64,000 bases of DNA, from the NCBI GenBank assembly GCA_964354655.1, contig CAYHAL010000004.1:6764-70763 (forward strand). The letters run 5' to 3'. This document shows, in pieces, positions 7,744-16,446 of the stretch. A program made the position numbers and the translations under genes. The notes below the pieces were generated by a model. That model was not told where the DNA came from. It worked only from the letters and a program-made list of their open reading frames with translations, and searched no databases. The DNA comes from E44-bin46 sp964354655. GTDB lineage: Bacteria; Chloroflexota; Dehalococcoidia; Dehalococcoidales; E44-bin46. Each line of letters begins with the position of its first letter. Positions within the stretch are counted from its first letter, which is position 1.

Positions 7744-8682
7744 ATGGTAGAAGACTCAGGTATGGAAAAATTTGATCATACCAAACTAACCTACGAAACA
7801 GAAAAAGTCTTGGAGGAGCCAGAAGAGCTCAGCTCTCTTTTTGAGGCGAAGCAGGATCTAATCAAAATCGCTGATGAAGCGCTGGAAAAAACCATCAATA
7901 TTCCGGAGACCTGTCTCAGACGCAATCGATTTAGCGCATGGTTAACGACATATGAGCTCCTGCTCGCCAATATCATTAGAGACGACAGTCCCCTTGCCGA
8001 GAAAGGCGCTGCTGGATTGAAGGAAACCTTGGAGTCAGTGTGCATTGGTGCGTCACTTAGAGAATTTGTGACCATAACTCCAGTTGCGCAAAGGTATCTG
8101 CCTTTCATCGATGGTGTCAGCAGACTGAAGATCGCCCAAGATAAGTATAAGTCTGTTATTGCTTCGGCGCCGTCATTTGCGCCTAATCCCATAAGAATCT
8201 GGTCGGGGGCATCTCCAAGATTCAAGAAGTATGGAGTGATACTCGAACTACCAGATGAGCAGGTGGCAGAATTTTTCAGATTGAACTCGGCACCAATATT
8301 CTATGTTAACGGACAGATCACGGGTCTGAGGATAGGAACCGAGGGCGTTTGGGAGGCCGGGCGGATTGTTATGAAGAATAGGCCTTTCTCTATCTACATC
8401 GAAGACTTTCATCGCAATACAGAAGAAATCCTTGTTCCGGATAAACCAACGATCCTGCAAGTAGATATGCCTGCCGCCGAGTCGCGACCCTACTTTAACG
8501 GCGAACTATTCTATGTCCCACGAGGTGTCGTTATCTATATCAACCGAGAGGTCAAGCACTTTGCCCCCTTACCAGTCCTAACTGGTGCTACTACTTCACC
8601 AGTTATTTTTCGGTTAGGTACCACCGGAGAGGCTAAGGATTTCCACCACAATAAATTCGAATTCGTCCGTCGCATTTTATGA
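7744..8682 (+). CDS. protein of unknown function, 312 aa
   Basis: I do not recognise this family. The sequence is soluble-looking, with no signal peptide or membrane helix. The first about 140 residues are helical and charged (EKVLEEPEELSSLFEAK; ETCLRRNRFSAWLTTYELLLAN); residues about 165-310 look beta-rich with several G/P turns. Codon use and length support a real gene. A second ATG six codons downstream is equally possible as start because the ribosome binding site is weak. It stands alone between the recombinase remnant and an MFS gene, so it may be cargo of the former integrated element. Confidence 0.6.
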   Translation: MVEDSGMEKFDHTKLTYETEKVLEEPEELSSLFEAKQDLIKIADEALEKTINIPETCLRRNRFSAWLTTYELLLANIIRDDSPLAEKGAAGLKETLESVCIGASLREFVTITPVAQRYLPFIDGVSRLKIAQDKYKSVIASAPSFAPNPIRIWSGASPRFKKYGVILELPDEQVAEFFRLNSAPIFYVNGQITGLRIGTEGVWEAGRIVMKNRPFSIYIEDFHRNTEEILVPDKPTILQVDMPAAESRPYFNGELFYVPRGVVIYINREVKHFAPLPVLTGATTSPVIFRLGTTGEAKDFHHNKFEFVRRIL

Positions 8683-8962
8683 AAATGAGGAGTTTGACCA
8701 AAACTGTCCCTAGAACTTTCCCCTTTGGAACTTGTACCTTCGCGCCTGTTTAGCCAAACCAACAACATGATGAAAAGTGTGATCAGTGCGAGCTTCGCAC
8801 CAGTCGGACCGTAGGTCGGGGCGGAAGCCTCCATGCGCAATTTGCCACTGAAAATCTGCATGTGATATAGTCTGACTAGCTGCTCGCCATAGCACATTTT
8901 CGTCGTTTGAGAGACTTCTCTCGCTTAGCCCTTGGTTAACCAGCTTCCGTAGAAAACGCGAT

Positions 8963-10189
8963 ATGCAACAAGACTATAATCCCAAAATGCCCTTAGGTAC
9001 CCTTATCAGTGCCTTCTTGGTCGGCATAGCCATGTGGGGCCCAATCTATTGCATCCCTCCTATGGAGCCCATACTGAAGGAGGCATTGTCCCTAAGCCAC
9101 GGCCAAGTAAGTTTCCTGTTCAGTGCACCGGCATTAATGGTGGTGGCGACGGCTATTCCAGCCGGGATTGTGGCCGACAAGATAGGTGTTAGAAAGGCTG
9201 TTGGCATTGGCCTTGTCGTTATGGTGGCAGGCGCCGTGACGAGAGGTATGGTTAATAGCTACGCAGGCCTACTAGCTTCCATGTTTATTTTTGGTGGCGG
9301 GTTTGCATGGACATTCACTAATCTGCCCAAGATAGTAAGCACATTTGCTGGCAGGGCGAAGGCAGTGGTAACCATGGGTCTGGTGAATTCTGGCATGCCA
9401 GTGGGTACTGCCCTAGGCATGGCACTGACAATACCCGTTATCCTCCAAATAACGCAGTCATACCACGGCGCCTTTCTTGTTTGGAGTATACCTACCGTAG
9501 TCGCGGCAGCATTGTGGTGGGTTATTGTTAGAGAACCAGAGCCCAACAAGCTATTGGGCGGTTTCCCAAAGCCAGCTAGAACTCAAACTTCTTTCCGAAT
9601 GGTGGTGAAGAACAGAAATGTAGGTCTGATTTCTGCGTTGATGTTCCTGCACAATTTCTTCATGTGGAGCTGGACCGGTTGGGCCCCTACGCTTTTGATG
9701 TTGAAGGGGGCGTCACCGAGTTTAGCCGGTCTTATCGCTTCAATGACAATCTGGGTCATCATTCCTACCTTCCTTCTAATGCCCGGACTCTCATACAGGT
9801 TGGGGTCAAGAAAACCCTTCCTGTGGATACCATCCATAATTCTGGCGCTCGTTGCTTGGTGGGCTATCCGGGCTAGTGTATTAGTGAGCTGGTTTGTCAT
9901 GGCGTTGGCAGGTGTAGCTGCGGCTACCAGATTCACAACCCTGTTCACACTACCGATCGAGATCATGCCGAGAGAAGATGTGGGAACAGCAAGCGGGATA
10001 ATGCTGTCTCTAGGTTATACCGGGGCGGTCATTGGCCCCCTAGTTGGTGGCGGAATTCTGGACTCTTCTCAGAATCTCGACAAGATGTTGCTGATTCTAG
10101 TATTCGCCTCGCTAGCTGCGGCATTTGTAAGTCTAAGGATTCCAGAAACTGGCACAAAACAAATGCTCGGACCAGTGAGTAGAATATGA
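8963..10189 (+). CDS. major facilitator superfamily transporter
   Basis: A 408-residue protein with about twelve hydrophobic segments and the MFS loop-2/3 signature as GIVADKIGVRKAVGIG at about residues 71-86. The two-halves layout and glycine-rich helices fit an anion or organic-acid carrier of the CynX/nitrate-nitrite-like branch, but substrate is not predictable. The next gene is an acyl-CoA dehydrogenase 400 nt downstream, so a carboxylic-acid substrate is possible (inference only). The 280 nt upstream hold no supported gene; a minus-strand open frame there overlaps the end of the preceding CDS. Confidence 0.88.
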   Translation: MQQDYNPKMPLGTLISAFLVGIAMWGPIYCIPPMEPILKEALSLSHGQVSFLFSAPALMVVATAIPAGIVADKIGVRKAVGIGLVVMVAGAVTRGMVNSYAGLLASMFIFGGGFAWTFTNLPKIVSTFAGRAKAVVTMGLVNSGMPVGTALGMALTIPVILQITQSYHGAFLVWSIPTVVAAALWWVIVREPEPNKLLGGFPKPARTQTSFRMVVKNRNVGLISALMFLHNFFMWSWTGWAPTLLMLKGASPSLAGLIASMTIWVIIPTFLLMPGLSYRLGSRKPFLWIPSIILALVAWWAIRASVLVSWFVMALAGVAAATRFTTLFTLPIEIMPREDVGTASGIMLSLGYTGAVIGPLVGGGILDSSQNLDKMLLILVFASLAAAFVSLRIPETGTKQMLGPVSRI

Positions 10190-10321
10190 ACTATCCTTGA
10201 AGGCGCAATGTCATTGCACACGATCTGGCTCATTGTTACGTTACTAAAAGATGTCTTAAGCCTTAACGCCCTACTAGGTCAACAAACGTCCTGCTAAGCG
10301 TGAAGTCTTATCGAGAATCTT

Positions 10322-10483
10322 GCTGCTTCAAATTTGTTGTTTCCGTGGATTGATAATCCTGCTATAATTCATATCAGGACAAGGGAATATGGCGCGGCTG
10401 AATCCTATAAAGAGTTTATCTCTAGACCAGAGACTGAGATTAGGCAGCAAGCAGAAAAAGACATTGAAGAGCTTTGGGAATAA
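10322..10483 (+). pseudogene. orphan coding remnant (54 codons, unidentified)
   Basis: In the 406-nt gap before the acyl-CoA dehydrogenase one frame reads like real protein (LLFPWIDNPAIIHIRTREYG, then a charged helical end EIRQQAEKDIEELWE and TAA) but has no start codon and an upstream stop. I cannot name the family. It is probably the tail of a decayed gene. Confidence 0.35.
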
Positions 10484-10595
10484 AGGGAGCCTTGGGAACT
10501 AAATCAAGTCTTATTTAATAGGGCATTGCAAGTTAAAAGACATACAATTAGAACTTAGATAGTACACTATAGAATCCAATCAAAGGAGGTAACAG

Positions 10596-11756
10596 GTGGA
10601 CTTTCAGTTAAACGAAGAGCAAAAAATGCTAAAGAGTCTGGTGCACGAGGTGGCTGAGAAGGAATTTCGTCCTAAAGTGGCTGAATGGGAGGCTTCTGGC
10701 GAATGGTTTCATGAGGAGCATATCAAGAAACTGGCAGACCTAGGTCTCCTGGGGCTGACCTTGCCTGAGGAATATGGAGGCCAAGGCAGGAGCGCTTTTG
10801 AGGCCGTTCTAGCCATTGAAGAGCTAGCACGAGTATGGCCAGGCTGTGCTTTCCCTGTTTTTGAATCTAGCGTAGGACCGGTCAGAGTGATTGAGCAATT
10901 TGGCACCGAGGAGCAGAAACGGAAATATATACCTCCTGTATGTCGAGGTGAATCCTCGATTGCCGTTGGTATGACCGAACCAGATGCAGGCTCAGCCCTG
11001 ACTGACCTTAGCACAAAAGCAGTACTGGATGGCGATCACTATATTGTCAATGGTAACAAGTGCTTCATTACCGAGGGAGGTTACGCTGACGTTTATATGG
11101 TATACGTGAGGCTAAGCGAACAGAAAGGTGCCAGGGGCATTGGTGGGCTGATTATTGAGAAGGGGGTGCCGGGTTTTTCCTTCGGCAATCAGGAGCAATT
11201 TATGGGCCTCAACGGCATGCCAAGCTGTGACCTAGTTTTTGAAGATTGTCATGTGCCTAAAGAGAACCTGGTGGTCAAAGAGGGGGATTTCAGGAAGCTA
11301 ATGGCTGCATTTGACCTTGAGCGATGTGGCAACGCCACTATGTGCCTTGGGATAGCTCAGGAAGCCCTTGAACAAGCGATGGCGTATTCTCAGCAAAGAA
11401 AGCAGTGGGGCAAAGGGATATGTGAATTTCAAGCAATCCAGTTTATGTTAGCCAACATGGCAATAAAGGTTGAGTCATCCCGTTTTCTGATATATCGGGC
11501 AACAGCCAATGCGGCAATGGGCTTGCCTTCTCCCCTCGAGACCAGCCTTGCTAAATGCCTGGCTAATGAAATGGTGAGGGAGGTTGCCGGGATGGCCATC
11601 CAGATATTCGGTGGCTATGGCTATTCCAAGCAGTACCCCATAGAGCGTATGTTTCGTGATGGCTGGGGCTGGGGAATTGCTGGTGGGACTATTGAGATGC
11701 AGAAAATTACCATAGCCTCTCAGCTTCTAAACCGCAGATTCGACCAGAGAAGATAG
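10596..11756 (+). CDS. acyl-CoA dehydrogenase (isovaleryl/long-chain-type active site)
   Basis: A 386-residue flavoprotein that oxidises an acyl-CoA to the 2,3-enoyl-CoA with FAD. The FAD/substrate motif VGMTEPDAGSA (124-134) and the C-terminal GGYGYSKQYPIERMFRD are intact. The usual catalytic Glu in the xxEGT loop is Gly here (GIAGGTIEM), while DLER at 240-243 offers E242 at the place used by isovaleryl- and long-chain acyl-CoA dehydrogenases. The start is GTG with an AAAGGAGGT site 7 nt upstream. Electron-transfer flavoprotein genes are not in the window. Chain-length specificity is unknown. Confidence 0.93.
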   Translation: MDFQLNEEQKMLKSLVHEVAEKEFRPKVAEWEASGEWFHEEHIKKLADLGLLGLTLPEEYGGQGRSAFEAVLAIEELARVWPGCAFPVFESSVGPVRVIEQFGTEEQKRKYIPPVCRGESSIAVGMTEPDAGSALTDLSTKAVLDGDHYIVNGNKCFITEGGYADVYMVYVRLSEQKGARGIGGLIIEKGVPGFSFGNQEQFMGLNGMPSCDLVFEDCHVPKENLVVKEGDFRKLMAAFDLERCGNATMCLGIAQEALEQAMAYSQQRKQWGKGICEFQAIQFMLANMAIKVESSRFLIYRATANAAMGLPSPLETSLAKCLANEMVREVAGMAIQIFGGYGYSKQYPIERMFRDGWGWGIAGGTIEMQKITIASQLLNRRFDQRR

Positions 11757-11996
11757 GGGATTGAACTAGATACTCAACACCCAATTCTTGAAATAAAAAG
11801 ATAATAGTTAAACGATACCAAAGGTGTTGAGTTACTTGTTACCGAGTCCGTGACCAATTGTAGCGAGTTAAAAAATTAACTTGTCAACTTATTGCCCGTA
11901 TATATAATTGATGCTATTTCCCGTAATCGGGATGACCTGCCCCCTAAAAACTAGTCCAGGTACAATCTTAGTCTAGGGATTAGAAAGGGGGTACAG

Positions 11997-12275
11997 GTGG
12001 TCAGGAAGAATTTTACACCTGAGCAAATCATCAACAAGCTCAGGGAGGTCCAAGTTTTCATCATTCAAGGAGTCACCGCAACAGAAGCTAGCAGGAAGGC
12101 AGGAATTACAGAACAGACCTATTACCGCTGGCGCAAGGAATACGATAGGATGAGGATAGACTAGGCTAAGCGTCTCAAAGAACTCGAGAAAGAGAACACG
12201 CGTCTCAAGAAGTTTGTCGCCGAATTGTCACTTGGTATTTCCATTCTCAAAGAGGTTGCCCGGGGAAACTCCTAA
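11997..12275 (+). pseudogene. IS3 orfA (helix-turn-helix) with in-frame TAG
   Basis: 93 codons. The N-terminal HTH typical of IS3 OrfA (FTPEQIINKLRE, then EASRKAGITEQTYYRWRKEY) is followed by a TAG at about codon 56, then the leucine-zipper half in the same frame (AKRLKELEKENTRLKK). The TAG probably replaced CAG. The start is GTG after an AAAGGGGG site. Confidence 0.8.
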
Positions 12276-12298
12276 GCTCGTCGAAGAGACAGAAGGCG

Positions 12299-13099
12299 GT
12301 GAGACGTGTTTGTGAGGTTCTTAGTGTCTCGGAGAGGCGGGCATGCAAAGTTCTGGGACAGTGTAGAACTACCCAGCGGTACAGTTCAGGTATTGGCAAT
12401 GAGGAAGTTAAGTTGATGGCTCGGATTATTGAATTAGCGACTCAATATGGCAGGTATGGATATCGAAGGATAACAGCTCTGTTGAAGAGAGAGGGCTTCA
12501 AGGTAAATCACAAGAAGGTTGAACGAATCTGGAGGAGTGAAGGATTGAAGGTGCCGCAGAAACAGCCGAAGAGGAGAAAACTATGGCTTACTGACGACTC
12601 TTGTATCAGGCTCAGGCCTGAGTACAAAGACTATGTCTGGATCTACCATTTTGTGACTGCCAGGACATCTGATGGGAGAGCTTTTCGGATACTGACTATT
12701 ATTGATGAATACACCCGCGAGTGTCTGGCAATACTGGTTGATCGTCGCATCAGCTCACAGGATGTTATCTATCGGATCTTTAACCTGTTTGTCTTCAGAG
12801 GCATACCAGAGCATACCCGCTTGGATAATAGCCCTGAGTTTACGGGTAAAGCGATACGAATTTGGTTAAATCATCTTGGAGTAAAGACGTTATTCATAGA
12901 ACCGGGGAGCCTCTGGGAGAACGGGTACATAGAGTTATTCAACGGAAAGCTAGAGATGAACTGCTTAACCGGGAGATATTCACTACACGGCTAAAGGCTC
13001 AGATATTGATAGATGAGTGGCGGAAGAAGTGCAATTAAGTCCGGCCGCATAGTGCTCTGCATTATCGACCACCTGCTCCAGAAGCAATCATACCGGTGA
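12299..13099 (+). pseudogene. IS3 orfB transposase, frameshifted and lacking the first catalytic Asp
   Basis: The open part (231 codons to 12994) matches the IS3 DDE transposase: HTH_21 region (YGRYGYRRITALLKREG), then rve domain. The usual W-x-x-D-F-V has His for the first catalytic Asp (WIYHFV). The second Asp is in RLDNSPEF and the Glu in WENGYIELFNGK. A one-base shift near 12950 moves the true C-terminus (DELLNREIFTTRL, later RPHSALHYRPPAPEA) to another frame, which also carries a TAA. Confidence 0.85.
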
Positions 13100-13139
13100 C
13101 ACTAACTTAAAAGGCGGACTAATTACTGGGGGCAGGACA

Positions 13140-13441
13140 CAGAACTGTTTCGCTATATCTAACTTTTCTTCAACCAGTAGGTTGTCTACTATTCATCCCT
13201 TAATGGTGCTGCCGATAAGATTTAGTGCTTTCTCTTTAGCCTCAGTAGCATTTTCGGCAAATATTATCCCAACAGACTTACCCCTGCTTGATACCAATAT
13301 CTGAGACTTTAATACTACGGGTTTTCCTATCTGCTCGGCTATTATTCCAACCTCCTCTGATTTGCCGACGAGGTCGCCTCTGGGAATTGGGATACCGTAC
13401 TTTTTTAAGATGCTTTTGGCTTCAAACTCAAAGAGCTTCAT
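13140..13441 (-). pseudogene. sucC: 5' fragment of a succinyl-CoA synthetase beta-subunit-like gene (sucC), cut by the IS
   Basis: The first 82 codons are the ATP-grasp N-terminus of SucC/acyl-CoA synthetase beta (LFEFEAKSILKKYGIPIP; GKPVVLKSQI). A TGA follows, then in the same frame VEEKLDIAKQF, the next conserved block of the family, running straight into the insertion sequence. The remaining roughly 300 codons are absent on the far side of the element, so a deletion accompanied or followed the insertion. The fragment starts 21 nt after the CoA-transferase gene with its own GGAG site. Confidence 0.8.
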
Positions 13442-13462
13442 TCATAATCTCCTTAGCACATC

Positions 13463-14647
13463 TCAAGCTTGAGGCTCATATTGGATAGCAATGCCCTTTT
13501 CTATTAACTGCTGGATTTCCTGTTCACTATATCCCAGCTCTGCTAGAACTTGGCTGGTGTGCTCACCAAGCTGTGGGGTTTTCATCCTCGTTTCCGGTAG
13601 CTCTCCTGAGATCATAATTGGTGCTCGAACTGTCTTAATTAGCCCTTTGCCAGGATAATCCCATTCCTCAATTAGATTCCGAAACTTTATTTGGATGTCC
13701 TGGCTAACTTCGCCCACATTTAAAAGCTTACCACATGGTACATTGGCCGCTACCAGCCTGGACTCCAGTTCATCACTCGTATATTGTTTGCAGACTTCGC
13801 TTACTTTACGCACCAGCTCAGTCCGATGTTTACTCCTTTCCTCGATTGTAGAATAACTGGAGTCTCTGGCAAGTTCGTCTAGTCCAAGTGCTTGACAAAA
13901 AGCCACCCAGAATCTATCTGTACTGGCCCCAATCCAGATGGGCCTGTCTTTAGTATCAAAGGCTTGGTAAGGCGTAAACACCGCATGCCCTGATCCGGTG
14001 CGTGATGGAAGTTTACCAGTGATGGAATGATGGGTTATATAGTAGCTCATCGCTGAAACCGCGGTGTCTAACAGGGCGATATCTATCCTCTGTCCCTTAC
14101 CTGTTTTCTCTCGGTCTAGCAAACAGGCAAGGATGGCAGAAACTGCGTATAAGCCGCTTGTCATATCAACAAGGGAGGTAGCCTGTCTCACCGGAGGTCG
14201 ATCTGGTTCCCCGGTTATTATCATGATGCCTGACATCGCCTGAGCTACTGGGTCATAAGCCGGGCGCCGACTATAAGGTCCCTCTTGCCCAAAACCAGAT
14301 ATTGAACAATATATTATTCGGGGGTTTACTTGAACTACCCTATCATAACCTAGGCCAAGTTTATCTATGGTGCCAGGCATAAAGTTTTCAATGAAAACGT
14401 CGGCTGTCTTGACCAATTTTAGAGCTATTTCGTGGCCCTCCTTTGTCCTTAAGTCCAGCGCTATACCTCGTTTGTTACGGTTCAAAGCTAGTAAAAATGC
14501 GCCATCCATAACGTAGCGTATATGTTCACCTTTGAGCGGCTCAATCTTCACTACGTCGGCGCCCATATCTCCTAGCAACATGGTGGCAAAGGGACCAGAA
14601 GCCACCGCACTCAAATCAATAACTTTTATTCCTTGTAACAGATTCAT
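13463..14647 (-). CDS. CaiB/BaiF family (class III) CoA-transferase
   Basis: A 394-residue family III CoA-transferase, moving CoA between acyl-CoA thioesters and free acids. Signature elements are LLGDMGADVVKIEP near residue 27, the catalytic Asp in SLVDMTSGLYA at about 168, and GFGQEGPYSRRPAYD at about 123. The ATG at 14647 is chosen over a GTG two codons upstream; spacing does not separate them firmly. The downstream sucC-like fragment suggests the former pair activated an organic acid. Substrates are not predictable. Confidence 0.92.
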   Translation of the reverse strand: MNLLQGIKVIDLSAVASGPFATMLLGDMGADVVKIEPLKGEHIRYVMDGAFLLALNRNKRGIALDLRTKEGHEIALKLVKTADVFIENFMPGTIDKLGLGYDRVVQVNPRIIYCSISGFGQEGPYSRRPAYDPVAQAMSGIMIITGEPDRPPVRQATSLVDMTSGLYAVSAILACLLDREKTGKGQRIDIALLDTAVSAMSYYITHHSITGKLPSRTGSGHAVFTPYQAFDTKDRPIWIGASTDRFWVAFCQALGLDELARDSSYSTIEERSKHRTELVRKVSEVCKQYTSDELESRLVAANVPCGKLLNVGEVSQDIQIKFRNLIEEWDYPGKGLIKTVRAPIMISGELPETRMKTPQLGEHTSQVLAELGYSEQEIQQLIEKGIAIQYEPQA

Positions 14648-14653
14648 GCCCAC

Positions 14654-15068
14654 CCTGTGATTACAAGTTGTCTAGTATAAACTTGCCCTTAGACCATCTA
14701 AAAGCCTCAAACTTGATTTACCCTTTTTAGACTGAAGCAACGTATCCTCACCACTTATTTTCTCAGCCTGACCAAAGCTGACAGTTCTACATTAGGTATA
14801 GCTAACTCAGAACGGAAAGACGAGTGAAATATCTTAACTGACATTTCCCATTTCAATTCACAATGAGGTATTCTAACCCTCATTGCTCTTATCACCGATA
14901 ATATATCTATAGTACTTGGTTGTCAATAACCGTCTATGAGCCCTGCAGCACTCAGAATCCTCAATCTATCCACGCCGGTCAAGCTCTCCGCCCGAAAGGA
15001 GGCGATTCTTTCCTATCTTCTTCACCTAACTGCCTGCTTGCCCTCAGGTGTGCTCAACCGGGTGATAG
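14654..15068. other. gene-free stretch upstream of the CoA-transferase
   Basis: AT-rich up to about 14930, then a plus-strand open frame rich in Cys, Ser and Arg that looks like the shadow of a minus-strand transposase relic. No ribosome binding site or recognisable domain. Confidence 0.3.
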
Positions 15069-15246
15069 TCATAAACGAGTTATTTGTTCCAGAATGGCAG
15101 TAAATGGGTTTCTGGGCACTGCCACTTCAGCTAGCTGGAAGATAATCTGCCGAGCATGGCGCACAATCCAAGCTTTTTTACTCCGATTGCGCTTTCTCGC
15201 GTTACGTCTCCCGTCTAGTGGTAATCTGGTTACAAATTCTGATGAT
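15069..15246 (-). pseudogene. possible C-terminal remnant of a DDE transposase
   Basis: Minus strand reads VTRLPLDGRRNARKRN, then KKAWIVRHARQIIFQLAEVAV and AILEQITRL before TGA. The basic segment followed by WIVRHARQ-type helix resembles the end of IS1380-like (DDE group 1) transposases. It has no start and is only 59 codons. The family assignment is tentative. Confidence 0.35.
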
Positions 15247-15255
15247 TAATGCAAA

Positions 15256-15954
15256 TCACTTTCTTAGTCTGTTCTGAATTGCCTTGCTCTCCAGTTCTCT
15301 TAGGGAGTCAGAGGAAATCCAGCGGGCAGCCTTTGAATCTATTTGCTGAATTTCCTTGGCTGTATTAATGGCTGCTTTGTTCAAGTTCAGGTTCCTTTTA
15401 CCTATATTCCTCAGCGCCCAATTGACGGCCTTCTTAACGAAATTACGTTCATCTGTGGAACCTCGAATTATCACAGGTAACAGTTCAGTGAATTCCTCAT
15501 CTTTCGCCTTTTTGTCATGCCATGCAAGACAAGCTATTAGAGCAAAAGCAGCCCTCTTTACATATTCCTCTTCCCGCTCCGACCAAGCGATAATCTTCTT
15601 CCAAGCCAGAGGAACTTTTTCAAAAAGATTCATACATACTTGGTCACAAACGTCCCAAGAGTTGAAGTCCGTAACCCAAGCTTCCATCTGCTCTTCTGTT
15701 AGCTGCTTAGGGTTGTCGATCATTGAAGCAAGGATCCTAGCTTCATCTATGCCGGTCTTCCATAAATCTAGAGCGAGCTTGTGGTTACGCCCAAGTTCTT
15801 TGGCTAGGTTTCTCATATTGGGCACTGATACACCTAATCTGTGTTCAATGGCCATCCCATATTTAGCCATCCCTTCCAACTGATTAGGCCTAGCTAATTC
15901 TTTAAGTCTTCCTATTACCTCTTCTACTGTTGTCACCATTGACTCCCGCAACAT
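15256..15954 (-). CDS. AlkD-like DNA alkylation repair protein (HEAT-repeat glycosylase family)
   Basis: A 232-residue all-helical protein of the AlkC/AlkD HEAT-like family, which excises N3- and N7-alkylpurines. Family landmarks are GVSVPNMRNLAK near residue 40, the FNSWDVCDQV segment with Trp and Asp at the active-site position, FVKKAVNWALRNIGKR with the conserved Arg, and ARWISSDSLREL with the second Trp. Two ATGs, at codons 1 and 6, are possible starts. Monocistronic. Family placement is secure; activity is inferred from the conserved Trp/Asp/Arg set. Confidence 0.88.
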   Translation of the reverse strand: MLRESMVTTVEEVIGRLKELARPNQLEGMAKYGMAIEHRLGVSVPNMRNLAKELGRNHKLALDLWKTGIDEARILASMIDNPKQLTEEQMEAWVTDFNSWDVCDQVCMNLFEKVPLAWKKIIAWSEREEEYVKRAAFALIACLAWHDKKAKDEEFTELLPVIIRGSTDERNFVKKAVNWALRNIGKRNLNLNKAAINTAKEIQQIDSKAARWISSDSLRELESKAIQNRLRK

Positions 15955-16262
15955 TCATTCAAGATATTATTATAATATATTTGGAGGCCATACTGTGCTT
16001 CATTCACAAATTACTTAAATTGCACAACCCGACGTTTTGTTACCTCGGAGAGAGGAAGGTTCCTTTTCTTGTAACCATAGGGTATTGACAAATCGCGAAA
16101 ACGGGTATATTCTAGACCTCGTAACTTGCAAGGGCCTGAAAACTAAATACAGCATATGGGAGTGATCCAGAGATGGAGAAGAGGGTACTGGTGACTGCTA
16201 AGTGATTAGCTGTTGATGGTACCCTCTTTAATTTGGGCATTGTCGGGGAATTGGTGGGGGGG

Positions 16263-16412
16263 GACAATGAACTGTTAGCCGTAACTGGGCACGTGGGTGA
16301 CATCTTTAGAGGCACCATCCCGTTCATAGCCATGTTTGTAGTTGCTATGGGCTTGGTGATGGCCTTCCCTCAGATTGCTTTGTGGCTGCCTAGCATGATG
16401 TATACTAAATAG
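16263..16412 (+). pseudogene. C-terminal remnant of a TRAP transporter large permease (DctM)
   Basis: One frame ends GDIFRGTIPFIAMFVVAMGL, then FPQIALWLPSMMYTK and TAG. This is nearly the same as the end of the intact DctM gene at 22.9-24.2 kb (EIFRGAIPF; FPQISLWLPGMMYR). Only about 50 codons remain, 35 nt before panB, so panB once lay directly downstream of a TRAP transporter. The other sequence between 15955 and 16262 has no supported gene. Confidence 0.75.
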
Positions 16413-16446
16413 TGTAAGGACAAAATTATTAAGGAGGATGAGCAAA

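Larger units (their letters stand above)
11933..13139 (+). mobile_element. inactivated IS3-family insertion sequence (IS407-like), 1.2 kb
   Basis: Bounded by imperfect inverted repeats: TGACCTGCCCCCTAAAAACT on the left and, read inward from the right, TGTCCTGCCCCCAGTAATTA. Between them lie orfA and orfB in the usual IS3 order. Each reading frame carries disabling mutations, so the copy cannot move itself. It sits inside a sucC remnant. No clear target-site duplication is visible. Confidence 0.85.

Noticed and set aside
8535..8897. Minus-strand 120-codon frame with a hydrophobic stretch
   Set aside because: Overlaps the end of the 312-aa gene, has no ribosome binding site, and the hydrophobic stretch alone is not enough.
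14920..15249. 109-codon plus-strand frame
   Set aside because: The minus strand reads more protein-like (possible transposase tail); plus-strand composition is Cys/Ser/Arg-rich.
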